64,000 bases of DNA. Origin: WHSW01 sp963742205 (GTDB taxonomy: Bacteria; Actinomycetota; Thermoleophilia; Solirubrobacterales; 70-9). How positions within the stretch are numbered: position 1 is the first letter of the stretch; every line of letters begins with the position of its first letter. Position numbers and translations under genes: made by a program. The notes under the pieces are model-generated. The model searched no databases, was not told where the DNA came from, and was given only the letters and a program-made list of their open reading frames with translations. The stretch covers positions 558,001 through 622,000 of the forward strand of contig CAVUKZ010000009.1 of assembly GCA_963742205.1 (NCBI GenBank), in the 5' to 3' direction. Shown piece by piece: positions 52,330-61,594 of this stretch.

Positions 52330-53559
52330 TTAGTAGCCGGGCGGGTGGGTGGCGACGAAGCCGGACGAGTCGCGCAGCGATGTCTGCCAGCGCGGCGGCG
52401 CCCCGGAGGTGTCGAAGCGGATGCCGGCGATCTCCATGTAGGCGTGGCCCGGGTTCGAATAGACCGTGATCCACTGGCCGGGCCCGGGATCGCCCCAGGT
52501 CATGAAGCCCGTCGAATCGAGCGGCGCGGAGAGCAGGCCGCCGCCGTGCAGCGCGAAGCTCACCGAGCCCGAGCAGTCGTAGCCGCTGGCCTCGAACGAG
52601 CCGTGGCCGCCGCCGTACACGTACGGCGTGTTCGTGATCTGGTTCCCGGCGGCGATCGCGCCCTTGACCGCCTCGGGGGCGTCCGCCGGGGCGGTTGCGG
52701 TGCCGTCGGGGTTCAGCGTTGCCTGCGAGCCGCTCGGGGCGGCGACCTGCTCGGCGGGAGCCGCCGAGGTGTCCGCGGTCGGCGCCGCGTCGGGCTCGGC
52801 TGCCGGCGCGGGCGCCGGGTCGGGCTTCGACAGGGCCTTGACGAGGCTCTGCGCCTGGCCCTGCAGGTCGGCGAGCTGGCCGCGGCGGCGCTCCTGCGCG
52901 GCGCGCAGCGCGGACTCGCGCTCCTCGAGCGTCGCCCGGGACGCCGCCAATGTCTGCTGGCGCTCGGCGATCGCCGCGCGGGCGTCCTCCATCCGCGAGA
53001 CCGAGGTCTCGACCTCGTCGACGTGAGCGCTCGCCGCAGCTCGCAGGTTGCGCACCCGGCCGACGACGCCGCTCTGGTAGTCCTGGATGCGCTCGAGGTA
53101 CAGCGACCTGGTGGTCAGGTCGTCGACGTCCTGAGAGTTCAGGAGCAGCATCGCGGCGTCGGGCTCGCCGTTGCGGTAAATCGAGACGAGCAGTTGCTCG
53201 AGCTCGCCGAGCGCGCTCGTCAGGCGCCGCTTGGTCTGCGCCAGCGCGTCCCGCGCGTCGGCGAGGTCGTTTCTCGCCGCGGCGAGCTTCGCCTCCTGCT
53301 TGGCAAGCTCGGCCGCGACCGCGTCCTCACGCTGACGCAGCGCCGAGACCTGCCCGAGGAGCGAGTCGACGGCGGCGTTCTGCTCCGCGAGCTGGGCACG
53401 GACCTGGTCCTGTTCGGCGCGGACCTGGTCGAGTTGCGCGGTCTGCGCGCTGGTGTTCGGACCGTCGGCGAGCGCGATCGCCAGGGCGCCTGCGAGCACG
53501 GCAAACGCGACCGCGAGGCGGTGTCTGAACGGGCGGTAGTTGATCGGCGCGTTCGGCAT
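52330..53559 (-). CDS. secreted NlpC/P60 peptidoglycan hydrolase with coiled-coil N-domain
   Basis: 409 aa. Signal peptide RHRLAVAFAVLAGALAIALA. Residues 40-250 form a long coiled coil (QLDQVRAEQDQVRAQLAEQN and repeats), then a Pro/Ala-rich linker, then a catalytic domain with Cys in EASGYDCSGSVSFALHGGG and His in YSNPGHAYMEIAGIRFDTS. RipA-like architecture: cleaves stem peptides in the cell wall, and the coiled coil may regulate it. It probably functions in cell separation. Confidence 0.9.
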   Translation of the reverse strand: MPNAPINYRPFRHRLAVAFAVLAGALAIALADGPNTSAQTAQLDQVRAEQDQVRAQLAEQNAAVDSLLGQVSALRQREDAVAAELAKQEAKLAAARNDLADARDALAQTKRRLTSALGELEQLLVSIYRNGEPDAAMLLLNSQDVDDLTTRSLYLERIQDYQSGVVGRVRNLRAAASAHVDEVETSVSRMEDARAAIAERQQTLAASRATLEERESALRAAQERRRGQLADLQGQAQSLVKALSKPDPAPAPAAEPDAAPTADTSAAPAEQVAAPSGSQATLNPDGTATAPADAPEAVKGAIAAGNQITNTPYVYGGGHGSFEASGYDCSGSVSFALHGGGLLSAPLDSTGFMTWGDPGPGQWITVYSNPGHAYMEIAGIRFDTSGAPPRWQTSLRDSSGFVATHPPGY

Positions 53560-53676
53560 TCCTTCGCCGGACCGCGAGGCCCCCGGCGCCCTCGACCGTA
53601 GTCAGGTGCGCGCCCGAATGTGAGCGTTCTATGAGATTTGCAGGATCTCTTGCATGGGAGGAATCTCCCAGCGGGC

Positions 53677-55121
53677 TCAGACGCGCGCGAACTGACCGTG
53701 AAAGCCGAACGGAATGTGGTGCGGCGCCTCGGCCCGCGCGAGCTCCTCGAGCGACGCCGCGTCGAGCACCAAGCAGGAAGGAGTTCCCGCGCTCGGAGTC
53801 GAGCACGATCGAGAGCAGGACCCCGTCGTCCTCCGCCGCCCCATCGGGCTCGGCGACGAACACGGGCTCGCCCGCGAAGCACCCGGGCTCCGACCAGACG
53901 GTCGTCTCGCGGGTTTCGAGGTCGGCCTTGACGATGGCCTCCAGCCACCCGGACTCGCCCACCCCGACGCCCCAGACGTAGCGATAGGGCCGCTCGTTGC
54001 ACCGGCCGTAGTTGATCCGCGGCAGCTCGATCGCGGCGTCGCTGAGACGCTCGGAGCCGACCGTGCCGGCGTCGGGGTTGATCCGGAAGCGCCGGAGCTC
54101 CGGCCGGGCGACGGGCTTGCCGGCGCGCAGGCGTTCGAGGTAGAGGTCCTCCACGATCTGCGGGTCGTCGAAGACGCAGATGTCGACCACCACCTCGTCG
54201 CCGTCCTCGTAGGAATTGACGTGGTGAAAGCCGAAGCAGGCGTCGGTGGTGAACGGCCCTCGCGCCTCGCCCGTGGACCGATCCAGGAGGGTGAAGCGGG
54301 TGCCGAGCTCGGGCTTCCAGCGGTAGTTCTCGATGTACGGGCGGCCGCTGGACGCCAGCCGGAGCGGGTTGACCACGAACGGGAACTCGGCCAGCACGAG
54401 CCAGCGTTCGCTGAGGCCGAACGAGTGCATGTACGCGGGCTCGCCGACCCGCCTGCTCGCGATCACCTCCGGCTTGCCGGCGCCGGGCGCCAGATGGAAG
54501 AAGCGGTACTCGTTGCGCGGTCCGAGGGCGGCCGCGTAGTTGAGCATCCCCTTGCTGGCGCGGTCGAGGTGCGGGTGTGCCGTCGTCAGCATCCCCGGGA
54601 CCTCGTAGGCGACGCCGGCCGTTTCGAGCGTCTCGGCGTCGAACTGGACCGGGATGGGGGTCTCGGTCATCGCGATGAAGCGCTCGCCGAGCTTGGTCAG
54701 GTTCACGTTGGCGTTGTCCGAGAGCTGCGGCGAGAACATCGCGCTCACGCGCTGGAAGAGCGTCCGGCACGGGTCGGTCGCGAACTCCGAGAACTTGATC
54801 TCGCCCGTGTCGCGCGCGGCGCGGTACGCGCGGGTCTCGCAGGAAGCGACTCGCGTAGGAGACCGAGCCGTCGCCGATCGCGAACCGATGGAGCATCGCC
54901 AGGCCGTCGAACCAATGGTTCATCGTGCGCTCCCCCACCTCCCACTTCGCCGGGCCGGTGCGGATCAGCGAGCCCTCGAGCCAGGCCGGAAGCTCACCCG
55001 ACAGCGCCAGCGAGTCGACCTCGACCTCGCTCTCGAGCGACTCGAATCCGCGCGCGGGAGAGGCCGTGGAGGCGACGGCGGTCCCCCCTGACGTGGTCAC
55101 ATCGGACGCTGCAGCCTTCAT
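53677..55121 (-). CDS. carotenoid oxygenase (RPE65/BCO family), two frame breaks
   Basis: Iron-dependent carotenoid cleavage. Four His-ligand regions are visible: MLTTAHPHLDRASKG, PAYMHSFGLSERWLVLAEFP, ACFGFHHVNSYEDGDEVVVD and, at the end, PFGFHGQFARV. The N-terminus has LPAWLEGSLIRTGPAKWEVG. Extra bases at about 54843 and 53778 break the frame; without them it is 480 aa. ATG 55121 follows GGAGG by five bases. Divergent from padR with a 55-bp gap, so PadR is a likely repressor. Confidence 0.9.
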
Positions 55122-55140
55122 CTCGACCTCCATAGTTCTT

Positions 55141-55169
55141 TTGGCACCATGCGAACTGTAGCGTATAAT
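55141..55169 (+). promoter_or_regulatory. consensus-like sigma-70 promoter of padR
   Basis: TTGGCA (55141-55146), 17-base spacer, TATAAT (55164-55169). The padR GTG at 55177 lies seven bases after the -10, so the mRNA should be leaderless. The promoter also fills almost all of the space to the divergent carotenoid oxygenase gene, so a protein bound here would affect both. Confidence 0.8.
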
Positions 55170-55176
55170 CGGCATC

Positions 55177-55706
55177 GTGTCGGAGACGCGCCTCACCCCC
55201 ACCTCGTACGTGATCCTGGGCCTGGTCGAGCTGCTGAAGACGGCCACCCCGTACGACCTCAAGCGGGGCGCGACGCTCGGCGTGGGTCACTTCTGGTCGC
55301 TGCCGCACACCCAGCTCTACTCGGAGCCGGCGCGACTGGCCGAGGGCGGATACCTCGATGAGGAGCGAGAGCGCGGCGGCCGCCGCCGGCGGCTCTACCG
55401 GCTCACGCCAAAGGGGCGTGACGCGCTGGCCAAGTGGCGCTCCGAGTCCGACGTCCGAGCTCTACGAGCTGCGCGATCAGGGTCTGCTGAAGCTCTTCTT
55501 CGGCGCCGACCCGGCCACGCTGGCCGAGGCCCAACTCGCCGCCCACCGCGAGAACCTGCGGGCCTTCGAGCGAGCTGCGCAAGGAGGCGGAGGCGGCGGA
55601 CGTGCCCGAGGGGGTGCGGCTCACCCTCGAGGCCGGGATCGGCCACGCGCGCGAGTACGTGCGCTTCTGGTCGCGGCTCGGCAAGCGCCTCGAGCGCGGC
55701 GCCTAG
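55177..55706 (+). CDS. PadR-family transcriptional regulator, two frame breaks
   Basis: The winged helix is clear: LTPTSYVILGLVELLKTATP, HFWSLPHTQLYSEPARLAEG and GRRRRLYRLTPKGRDALAKW. The C-terminal part (ELYELRDQGLLKLFFGADPA and VRLTLEAGIGHAREYVRFWS) is in other frames; extra C residues at about 55461 and 55572 account for it, giving 175 aa. Likely regulates itself and the divergent carotenoid oxygenase. Confidence 0.88.
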
Positions 55707-56083
55707 GACCAGAACTCGGCGCTGTACTCGGGGAGCGCGTCGACCATCCACATCCGGGTGATGCCCGCGTCGGACAGCTCGAGCAGGAACCCGGCGTGGT
55801 TGTGGAGCGCCCGCCCGTCGCGCTCGGCGCGGATCTCGACCATCGCCAGGACCCAGCGGTCGTCGACGCCGAGCACCTGCGTGACCCCGATGCTCCCGCC
55901 GGCGGCGTGCAGGTCGGGCAGCCGCTCCATGTATTCGTCGCGGCCGCTCACCACGTCCGCGCCGCCCTCGGCGTTGGTCACGTAGGAGACGAGCTCGGGA
56001 TCGAGCGCGCCGCGGACCGCGTCGAAGTCGCCGCGGCCGTAGGCGTCGAAGAACTCGCGAGCGCGCTGCTCGGGAGGACTCAC
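55703..56083 (-). CDS. SnoaL/NTF2-like protein
   Basis: 126 aa cone-shaped NTF2 fold: EQRAREFFDAYGRGDFDAVR at the N-terminus and ITRMWMVDALPEYSAEFWS at the end. Such proteins are small isomerases, hydrolases or ligand binders. No catalytic residue can be assigned. GTG start immediately after hairpin copy 3; converges on padR, sharing stop bases. Confidence 0.8.
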   Translation of the reverse strand: MSPPEQRAREFFDAYGRGDFDAVRGALDPELVSYVTNAEGGADVVSGRDEYMERLPDLHAAGGSIGVTQVLGVDDRWVLAMVEIRAERDGRALHNHAGFLLELSDAGITRMWMVDALPEYSAEFWS

Positions 56084-56112
56084 TTAAGGCGCCTCAACAA
56101 CGGCGCGGCTCG
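56084..56112 (-). repeat. start-codon hairpin element, copy 3 (before the SnoaL gene)
   Basis: Minus strand: stem GCGCC, loop GTTGTTGA, stem GGCGC, then CTTAA and the GTG start at 56083. It lies between the RpiR-family gene's stop (56120) and the SnoaL-like gene. With the flank GAGCCGCGCCG it is nearly identical to copy 1. Confidence 0.6.
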
Positions 56113-56119
56113 CTCGCGC

Positions 56120-57031
56120 TCACTTCAACTTGAAGGCGCGGATCCGGTCCTTGTAGGCGCCCTTGTCGCGCGCGTACACACCGTGCGCGAGCGCCTGCAC
56201 GATCGCCAGAAGCGAAGTGTTCGAGCGCGTGAACGAGGGCCCGTTGGAGGAGTAGTAGAGAGTCAGGTCGGAGTGCTGGCCGATGTCCGAGAGCGTCGCA
56301 TCGGTGATCGCCATCGTCGCGGCCCCGCGGTGCTTGGCGAGCTTCATCGCCCTGACCACGATCGGGTGCGCCCGACCGGCGGAGAAGGCGATGACCAGGG
56401 AGTCCTCGTCGACCCGCGAGAGGCGGGTGATCGAGTCCTGGCGCGGGCTGGCGACGACCTCGGCGCGAATGTCGAGCAGCGCCAGGAGGTGGCGCAGGTA
56501 GCTGGCGAAGAAGGCCAGCTGGTCCATGCCGACGATCATCACGCGGTTGGCCGCGGCGAGCGCGGTCACGCAGGCCTCGACCTGCTCGCGGGTGAGATTG
56601 CGGACCGTCTCCTCGACGTTCGCGTGGTCGGCGGCCAGCGAGGCCTCGAACTCGGAGTGGTCGAAGTCGAACAGGGGCGCGGTTGAGGTGCCGCCCTCTT
56701 GGGGGGCGCGGCTGCGGTATTCCTCGATCGCCGCCTGCTGCAGCTCGGGGTAGCCCTCGAAGCCGAGCGCCTGAGAGAACCGCACGACCGTCGACGATGA
56801 AGTGTCGGCGCGTCGAGCCAGCTCCTCGGCCGTTTGGAACGCCGCCTCGTCGAGGTGATCGACGATGTAGCGCGCGACGTCCTTCTGCGAGCGCGAGAAC
56901 TCATCGAAGCGCTCGGTGATGTAGGTGGACAGCGCCTTGCCGTTGGGCCGCACCGGGGCCCGGCGCCCATTGGAGCCGGAGGCGGAGCGCGTGCGAGGCG
57001 CGGGACGAGACTTGGTTGCGGTCTTGCTCAC
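56120..57031 (-). CDS. RpiR/MurR-family transcriptional regulator
   Basis: 303 aa. After a basic disordered N-terminus (PAPRTRSASGSNGRRAPVRP), an RpiR-type HTH: RSQKDVARYIVDHLDEAAFQ, TAEELARRADTSSSTVVRFS, QALGFEGYPELQQAAIEEYR. A SIS sugar-phosphate-binding domain follows: VMIVGMDQLAFFASYLRHLL and SLVIAFSAGRAHPIVVRAMK. It probably responds to a sugar phosphate. The target is unknown; SnoaL gene downstream is likely in its operon. Confidence 0.93.
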   Translation of the reverse strand: MSKTATKSRPAPRTRSASGSNGRRAPVRPNGKALSTYITERFDEFSRSQKDVARYIVDHLDEAAFQTAEELARRADTSSSTVVRFSQALGFEGYPELQQAAIEEYRSRAPQEGGTSTAPLFDFDHSEFEASLAADHANVEETVRNLTREQVEACVTALAAANRVMIVGMDQLAFFASYLRHLLALLDIRAEVVASPRQDSITRLSRVDEDSLVIAFSAGRAHPIVVRAMKLAKHRGAATMAITDATLSDIGQHSDLTLYYSSNGPSFTRSNTSLLAIVQALAHGVYARDKGAYKDRIRAFKLK

Positions 57032-57117
57032 GGCCGGTTGTTTCGCCTCACCGAGCGCTTTTCCTTTTCGGCCGGGTCACTGCAATTTCGCTCGGCAACG
57101 GACGCCGGCCGTGATAG

Positions 57118-57511
57118 ATGTCCCCCGTGGACCTCGAGCAGGCACTGCGGCTGCAGAACCGCTTCATGATCGGCTTCGACCTCGCGCTGGGGTCGGGGGC
57201 GCTGTTCGCGCCCGACCAGACGCTGCTCGTGCTCGGCCACGACGAGCCGTCGCCGGAGGCCCGGCGCCTGCTTCCAGCGCTGCGGCCCGATCTGGCTCAC
57301 GTTCGCCGCCGCCCACGCCGTCGCCGACCGGCGCGGCGAGCCCCGCGACTGGTGGGCGCTCGCCTGGCTGCGCGGGACCGAGATCGCGACCGACGCCGTG
57401 TGGTCGCGCTCGTCCTCGTTCTCGGCTCGCGGCCGCGCGGGGATGATCTTCGCCGGGGCGGCCAACGTGGCGATGACCGCCGGCTTCGCCTGGCTCGCCC
57501 GCCGCCGCTGA
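57118..57511 (+). CDS. small membrane protein of unknown function, one frame break
   Basis: After removing one extra C at about 57271 the product is 130 aa: NRFMIGFDLALGSGALFAPD, then LTFAAAHAVADRRGEPRDWW and AGMIFAGAANVAMTAGFAWL, the latter a hydrophobic segment ending in LARRR. No family name known to me. Overlaps no other gene; divergent from the RpiR-family gene. Confidence 0.65.
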
Positions 57512-57580
57512 GACCGACTACTGGTAGAGCGCGGCGCAGACGGCGACGACCGCGAGGGCCACTCGGCGACAATCGAGCAT

Positions 57581-57916
57581 GTGAACAGGTTCGAGGATCT
57601 GCCGGACGCGCGGACGAGCCTCGTCGGCCACACGGACGACGGCGACGAGGCGTGGCTGATCCGCTCGGTCTCGCAGAAGCTCTATTGGTGTCCCGGTTGC
57701 CACGACGAGATCCCGATCGGGGCCGAGCACGTCGTCGTCCAGTACGTGCGGCGAATCGGCGGCACCGAGCATCACCACTGGCACCGCACGTGTGCCACCG
57801 AACGCCTGCTCGGCCAGCTGCGCGGGGTGCGCACGGTGGCGGCCGGCGAGTCCCAGCGCGGGCGCCTCGAAGCGCGCGGCCGGCGCCCGGCGGGACGCCG
57901 GCGGCGACCGCGCTGA
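57581..57916 (+). CDS. small zinc-finger-like protein
   Basis: 111 aa. KLYWCPGCHDEIPIGAEHVV, then GTEHHHWHRTCATERLLG: Cys-x-x-Cys plus His/Cys spaced as a treble-clef-like zinc site. The C-terminus is very basic (RRPAGRRRRPR), suggesting nucleic-acid contact. Similar short proteins are common in actinobacteria without known function. GTG start. Confidence 0.75.
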   Translation: MNRFEDLPDARTSLVGHTDDGDEAWLIRSVSQKLYWCPGCHDEIPIGAEHVVVQYVRRIGGTEHHHWHRTCATERLLGQLRGVRTVAAGESQRGRLEARGRRPAGRRRRPR

Positions 57917-57919
57917 GCG

Positions 57920-59498
57920 CTACGAGCCCGAGGCGGCCTTCTCGCGGTCCTTGAGCACGCGGCGGAGGATCTTGCCCGACGGCGACTTGGGGATCTCCTC
58001 GACGACCTCGACGAGCCGGATCCGCTTCTGCGGCGAGACCTGCTCGGCGACCCACGTCCATCAGCTCGTCGGCGTCGAGCTCGTCGCCGGCCGGGACGAC
58101 GTACGCCTTCGGCAGCTCCCCGCACTCCTCGTCGGGGACGCCGATCACGGCGACGTCGGCGACGTCGGGATGGTTCATGGATCAGCGCCTCGAGCTCGGC
58201 CGGGGCGACCTGGAAGCCCTTGTACTTGATCAGCTCCTTGAGCCGGTCGACGATCTCGAAGAAGCCGTCGGCGTCGACGACGCGATGTCGCCGGTGTGCA
58301 GCCAGCCGTCCGCGTCGATCGTCGCCGCGGTCGCCTCCTCGTTGTTGAGGTAGCCCTTCATCACCTGCGGGCCGCGGATCCACAGCTCGCCGCGCTCGCC
58401 CTCGCCGACGTCCTCGCCGGTCTCGGGGTCGACGAGGCGGCACTCGGTGCTCGGGATCGAGCGGGCCGATCGAGCCGGGCTTGTTCTCGCTCGGGCGCGG
58501 ATCACGTGGGTGACGGGGCTCGTCTCGGTCAGGCCGTAGCCCTGGATCACGTTGCAGTCGAGCCGCTCGGCGACCTTCTCGGCCAGCTCGGCGCCGAGCG
58601 GCGCGGCGCCCGACATGATCGTCTCGCACGCGACGAGAGGTCGTGGTCGTCGACCGCCGGGTGCTTGGCGAGCGCCAGCGCGATCGGCGGCACCACGTAG
58701 CGTCCGGGTGACCCCGTGCTCGTCGAGCAGATGTCGAGGAACTGCTCGAGGTCGAACCGCGGCATGGTCACGATCGTCGCGCCGTCGCGCAGCCCCTGGT
58801 TCATGATCACCGTCATCCCGTAGATGTGGAAGAACGGCAGGCAGCCGATCAGGGTGTCGTCGTCGCCGATCGAGAGCGCGGCCTGCATCTGGACCAGGTT
58901 CGCGACGAGGTTGCGGTGGGTGAGCATCACGCCCTTCGGCAGCCCGGTCGTGCCGCTCGAGTACGGGAGCACCGCGAGGTCGTTCGTCGGGTCGATGTCG
59001 AGGCTCGGGCGCGGCGTCGGGATCGCCGAGGAGGTCGGCGAACGGCTTCGCGCCCTCCTCCTCGCCGACCACGTAGACCTGGTCGCCGATCCCGGCCTGC
59101 GCGGCCGCCCTCCAGCGCCGTGTCGAGACACGGGCCGACGGTGACCAGCATGCTGGGCGCCCGAGTCCTCGAGCTGGTGGGCGAGCTCGTTCGCGGTGTA
59201 GAGCGGGTTGACGGTCGTGCACGTGCCGCCGGCCGACGCCGCGCCGTGGAAGACGACCGCGTACTCGGGCACGTTCGGCATGTAGACGGCGAGCGCGTCG
59301 CCCTTGCCGAACCCGCGCTCGGCGAGCCCGGCCGCGAGCGCGCGGATCGCCCGCTCGAGCTCCGCGTAGGTGAGCGTGCGACCGGACGGGCCGTCGATCA
59401 GGGCGGGCTCGTCGGCCCGCTCGGCGACGCGCGATGACGAACGAGGTCACGTCGGTGTCCGGGATCTCGACATCGGCGTCCGGGCTGCGGTGGATCAC
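57920..59498 (-). CDS. acyl-CoA synthetase / 4-coumarate-CoA-ligase-like AMP-forming enzyme, about 12 frame breaks
   Basis: Pieces in three frames join into one ANL-family enzyme of about 523 aa. Visible motifs: P-loop AVLPYSSGTTGLPKGVMLTH, LIGCLPFFHIYGMTVIMNQG, RYVVPPIALALAKHPAVDDH, GYGLTETSPVTHV, GELWIRGPQVMKGYLNNEE, GFFEIVDRLKELIKYKGFQV and the catalytic Lys region SPSGKILRRVLK. It activates a carboxylic acid to its CoA thioester. Breaks lie at about 58056, 58178, 58283, 58460, 58495, 58635, 58703, 58735, 59033, 59108, 59156 and 59432; most are one extra base. So many breaks in a conserved enzyme suggest sequence error, though decay cannot be excluded. Confidence 0.82.
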
Positions 59499-59558
59499 GT
59501 CTCCTCCATCTCCTGCGCTGAACCGGCAGCCTGAACCTACCGCCTGACGGGCGCCGGG

Positions 59559-60452
59559 TCAGGCCTTCAGTGCCCACCAGTAGCGCTCGAGCCTGGCGAC
59601 GAACCGTTTTGGCTTCTCGGCCAGCAGGCGGTGCCCCGTAGGCGAACGCCTCTTCCTGCAGCTCGGCTCGACGCCTGCCCGGCGAGCTCTCGCAGCTGCT
59701 CGCGTTGCTCGGCGGTGAGCTGGGCGCCGACCTCGTCGAGATCGGCGTTGAGGACGGCGAGGTCGTGGTCGTCGCCCAGGCGGTCGGAGAGCTCGTGCGC
59801 CTCGTCGGCGGTCGCGCCCAGAACCGCCGGCCAGGCGCGCCGCACGATCCGCAACGCGTACCAGAGGTCCTTGGACCGCTTTCGCCATTCGTGCAGCGCC
59901 TCGTCGCTGCGCTTCTTGCGCGCCGAGCGGAAGGTCTTGCGCGCCCGGGCGTAAGCGCGCCTCAGGCCCGGTCGCAGGAGGTCGAAGCCGTCGCGCTCGA
60001 GCGGCCAGTCGTCGATCGCAGGCGTCGCCGCTTGCGATCGCGGAGGCCGCCTTGTCCCGCACGTTCTCAAGCTCGCCGTTCGCCGGCCCATCGCCGCCGA
60101 GTGCCGCGCGCACGGCCCACCAGCCCCCGACCGGTGACTCGTCCGGAAAGCGCTCGGCGAGCCCGTCGATCGTTCCGAGGCGCACCTGTGCGTCGCGGGC
60201 ATCTGAGAGTGCCCGCCCGGCGTCCCGGAAGCGCTCGTTCTCCCGGACATAGGTCTTCTTGTCGATCACAGGCCGGACGAGCTTCAGCGTGGCGCGCAGC
60301 TTCTTCATGTCCTTGCGCGCCTCGTGCACCGCCTCGACCTGATCAGCGTCCTCGTCGCGTAGGCGCTCGACGGCGTCCTCCACGCGCTCGTGTGCGATGC
60401 GGCGAATCCCGTCCCCCTCGGACTCCTTCCTCTTCAGCTCGAAAGCGGTCAT
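59559..60452 (-). CDS. CHAD-domain protein, three frame breaks
   Basis: CHAD is a helical His-rich domain that binds polyphosphate. AVHEARKDMKKLRATLKLVR and FRSARKKRSDEALHEWRKRS with DLWYALRIVRRAW carry the conserved His/Arg/Lys. Extra bases at about 60018, 59667 and 59637 shift the frame; without them it is 296 aa, ending RFVARLERYWWALKA. The ATG overlaps the CYTH stop (ATGA), a common pairing. Confidence 0.9.
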   Translation of the reverse strand: MTAFELKRKESEGDGIRRIAHERVEDAVERLRDEDADQVEAVHEARKDMKKLRATLKLVRPVIDKKTYVRENERFRDAGRALSDARDAQVRLGTIDGLAERFPDESPVGGWWAVRAALGGDGPANGELENVRDKAASAIASGDACDRRLAARARRLRPPATGPEARLRPGAQDLPLGAQEAQRRGAARMAKAVQGPLVRVADRAARLAGGSGRDRRRGARALRPPGRRPRPRRPQRRSRRGRRPAHRRATRAAARARRAGVEPSCRKRRSPTGHRLLAEKPKRFVARLERYWWALKA

Positions 60453-60913
60453 CGCGGCCTCCCTCGGGTTGCCAGGGTCTCGTTCAGGTATTGGTGCTCG
60501 CCGGTCACCTCGTGGCCGAACCAGGGCGGCGGCTCGAAGGCATCGGCGGCGGAGTCGTCCGGGAACTCGACCTCCGCCACCACGAGCCCGGCGAGGTCGC
60601 CGGAATAGAGGTCGAGCTCGATCTGACGGTCGCCGTACGGAAGCCGGTACCGGGTCTTCGTCACCCGGCGACCCTCCGTGAGCGGCCACAGTCGTTCGAA
60701 CGCATCCGCGTCGAGCTCAATCTCCTCCTCGGCTCGCGAGCGACCGTGCCCCGCCTTCACCGTCAACAGGTGACGGCCGGCCCTACGACGGAGGCGAACC
60801 TCCGCCCCGCCCTCATCGTCGACAAGGGCCAGATAGCCCTGCTCGATCGAGTCTCCCTCGTTGTCGCCGAGGTCGGGAAGGTCGCCGACCAGGAACTTGC
60901 GCTCGATCTCCAT
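60449..60913 (-). CDS. CYTH-domain protein (triphosphate tunnel fold)
   Basis: 154 aa. The diagnostic EIERKFLVGD opens the protein, EVRLRRRAGRHLLTVKAG and EEEIELDADAFERLWPLT give the alternating charged residues of the tunnel, and QIELDLYSGDLAGLVVAEVE completes it. Members hydrolyse or bind triphosphate/polyphosphate. Coupled to the CHAD gene. ATG 60913 preferred over a longer start at 61015, whose extra residues do not resemble the family. Confidence 0.92.
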   Translation of the reverse strand: MEIERKFLVGDLPDLGDNEGDSIEQGYLALVDDEGGAEVRLRRRAGRHLLTVKAGHGRSRAEEEIELDADAFERLWPLTEGRRVTKTRYRLPYGDRQIELDLYSGDLAGLVVAEVEFPDDSAADAFEPPPWFGHEVTGEHQYLNETLATRGRPR

Positions 60914-61129
60914 GGTGATCTGTTGCCCCAGTCTCGCGCACGCCGAATCCTGTCCCGGAAGGCGGCAAAGTTCGAGGCCCGCCGGACGCCTCGCCGCGAT
61001 GCGGTTGGTCGTCACGCCCCGAGCAGGAACCCCGCCGCTCGACCGGCGAGGTAAAAGCTGCTGGGGCCCAGCGGGCCTCTTTCCGCGCGGCTACCCCTGG
61101 GGGTTACCGCTAAGCGAGCACCAAGCATC

Positions 61130-61483
61130 TCACTCCGCCGCGACGGCCGCCTCGAGCGCCTCGGCGAGGGTCGCGAGCACCGGCACCGTCTGGTCGATCC
61201 CGGTCAGCGACAGCATGTCGGCCACCGAGGACTCGGGCCGGGAGGCGATCGCGATCTTGCTCTGACCGTTGGTGAGCGCGCGCGCGGCGCCGACGATCAG
61301 GGCCACCGCGGTCGAGTCAAGGAACGAGCAGCGGGTGAGGTCGAGGACCAGGGCGCGCTCGGGATCCGAGGAGGCGCGGCCGAGCACGCGCTCGGCCTTG
61401 TCGGCGACTGACAGGTCGAACTCGCCCGCGATCGAAACGATCCGAGCATTCGGATGAACGGCCTCTGTCAAGTCGAACGGCAT
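61130..61483 (-). CDS. STAS-domain anti-sigma factor antagonist-like protein
   Basis: 117 aa. ARIVSIAGEFDLSVADKAER and LVLDLTRCSFLDSTAVALIV form the STAS core with the phosphorylatable Ser (LDSTAV) as in SpoIIAA/RsbV. It may release a sigma factor by binding a kinase-type anti-sigma factor; none is adjacent. The 216-bp gap to the CYTH gene holds a GGCCC/GGGCC hairpin and a short palindrome TACCCCTGGGGGTTA but no clear gene. Confidence 0.85.
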   Translation of the reverse strand: MPFDLTEAVHPNARIVSIAGEFDLSVADKAERVLGRASSDPERALVLDLTRCSFLDSTAVALIVGAARALTNGQSKIAIASRPESSVADMLSLTGIDQTVPVLATLAEALEAAVAAE

Positions 61484-61594
61484 GCCGTAAGCGAGGCGCA
61501 AGCGCCCCGGACGCTCACAGTGGTTCGGGCGGTACGCGCGTGCTCCTGCTTTTCACCTCCGGTTCGCGTCGCGCAGCGCGGGTAGTCCCGGAGG

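Noticed and set aside
57920..59498. Several separate small genes in place of the acyl-CoA synthetase
   Set aside because: The pieces follow the family order without gaps or duplications, and one-base corrections join them into one enzyme of normal length.
54000..60500. A pseudogene island or recently transferred, decaying region
   Set aside because: Indels are nearly all one-base insertions without nonsense substitutions, motifs are fully conserved and composition matches the neighbours, so sequence error explains it better.
61015..61129. Promoter or attachment site at the palindrome TACCCCTGGGGGTTA
   Set aside because: Short GC palindromes are expected at this base composition and nothing nearby (tRNA, integrase) supports an attachment site.
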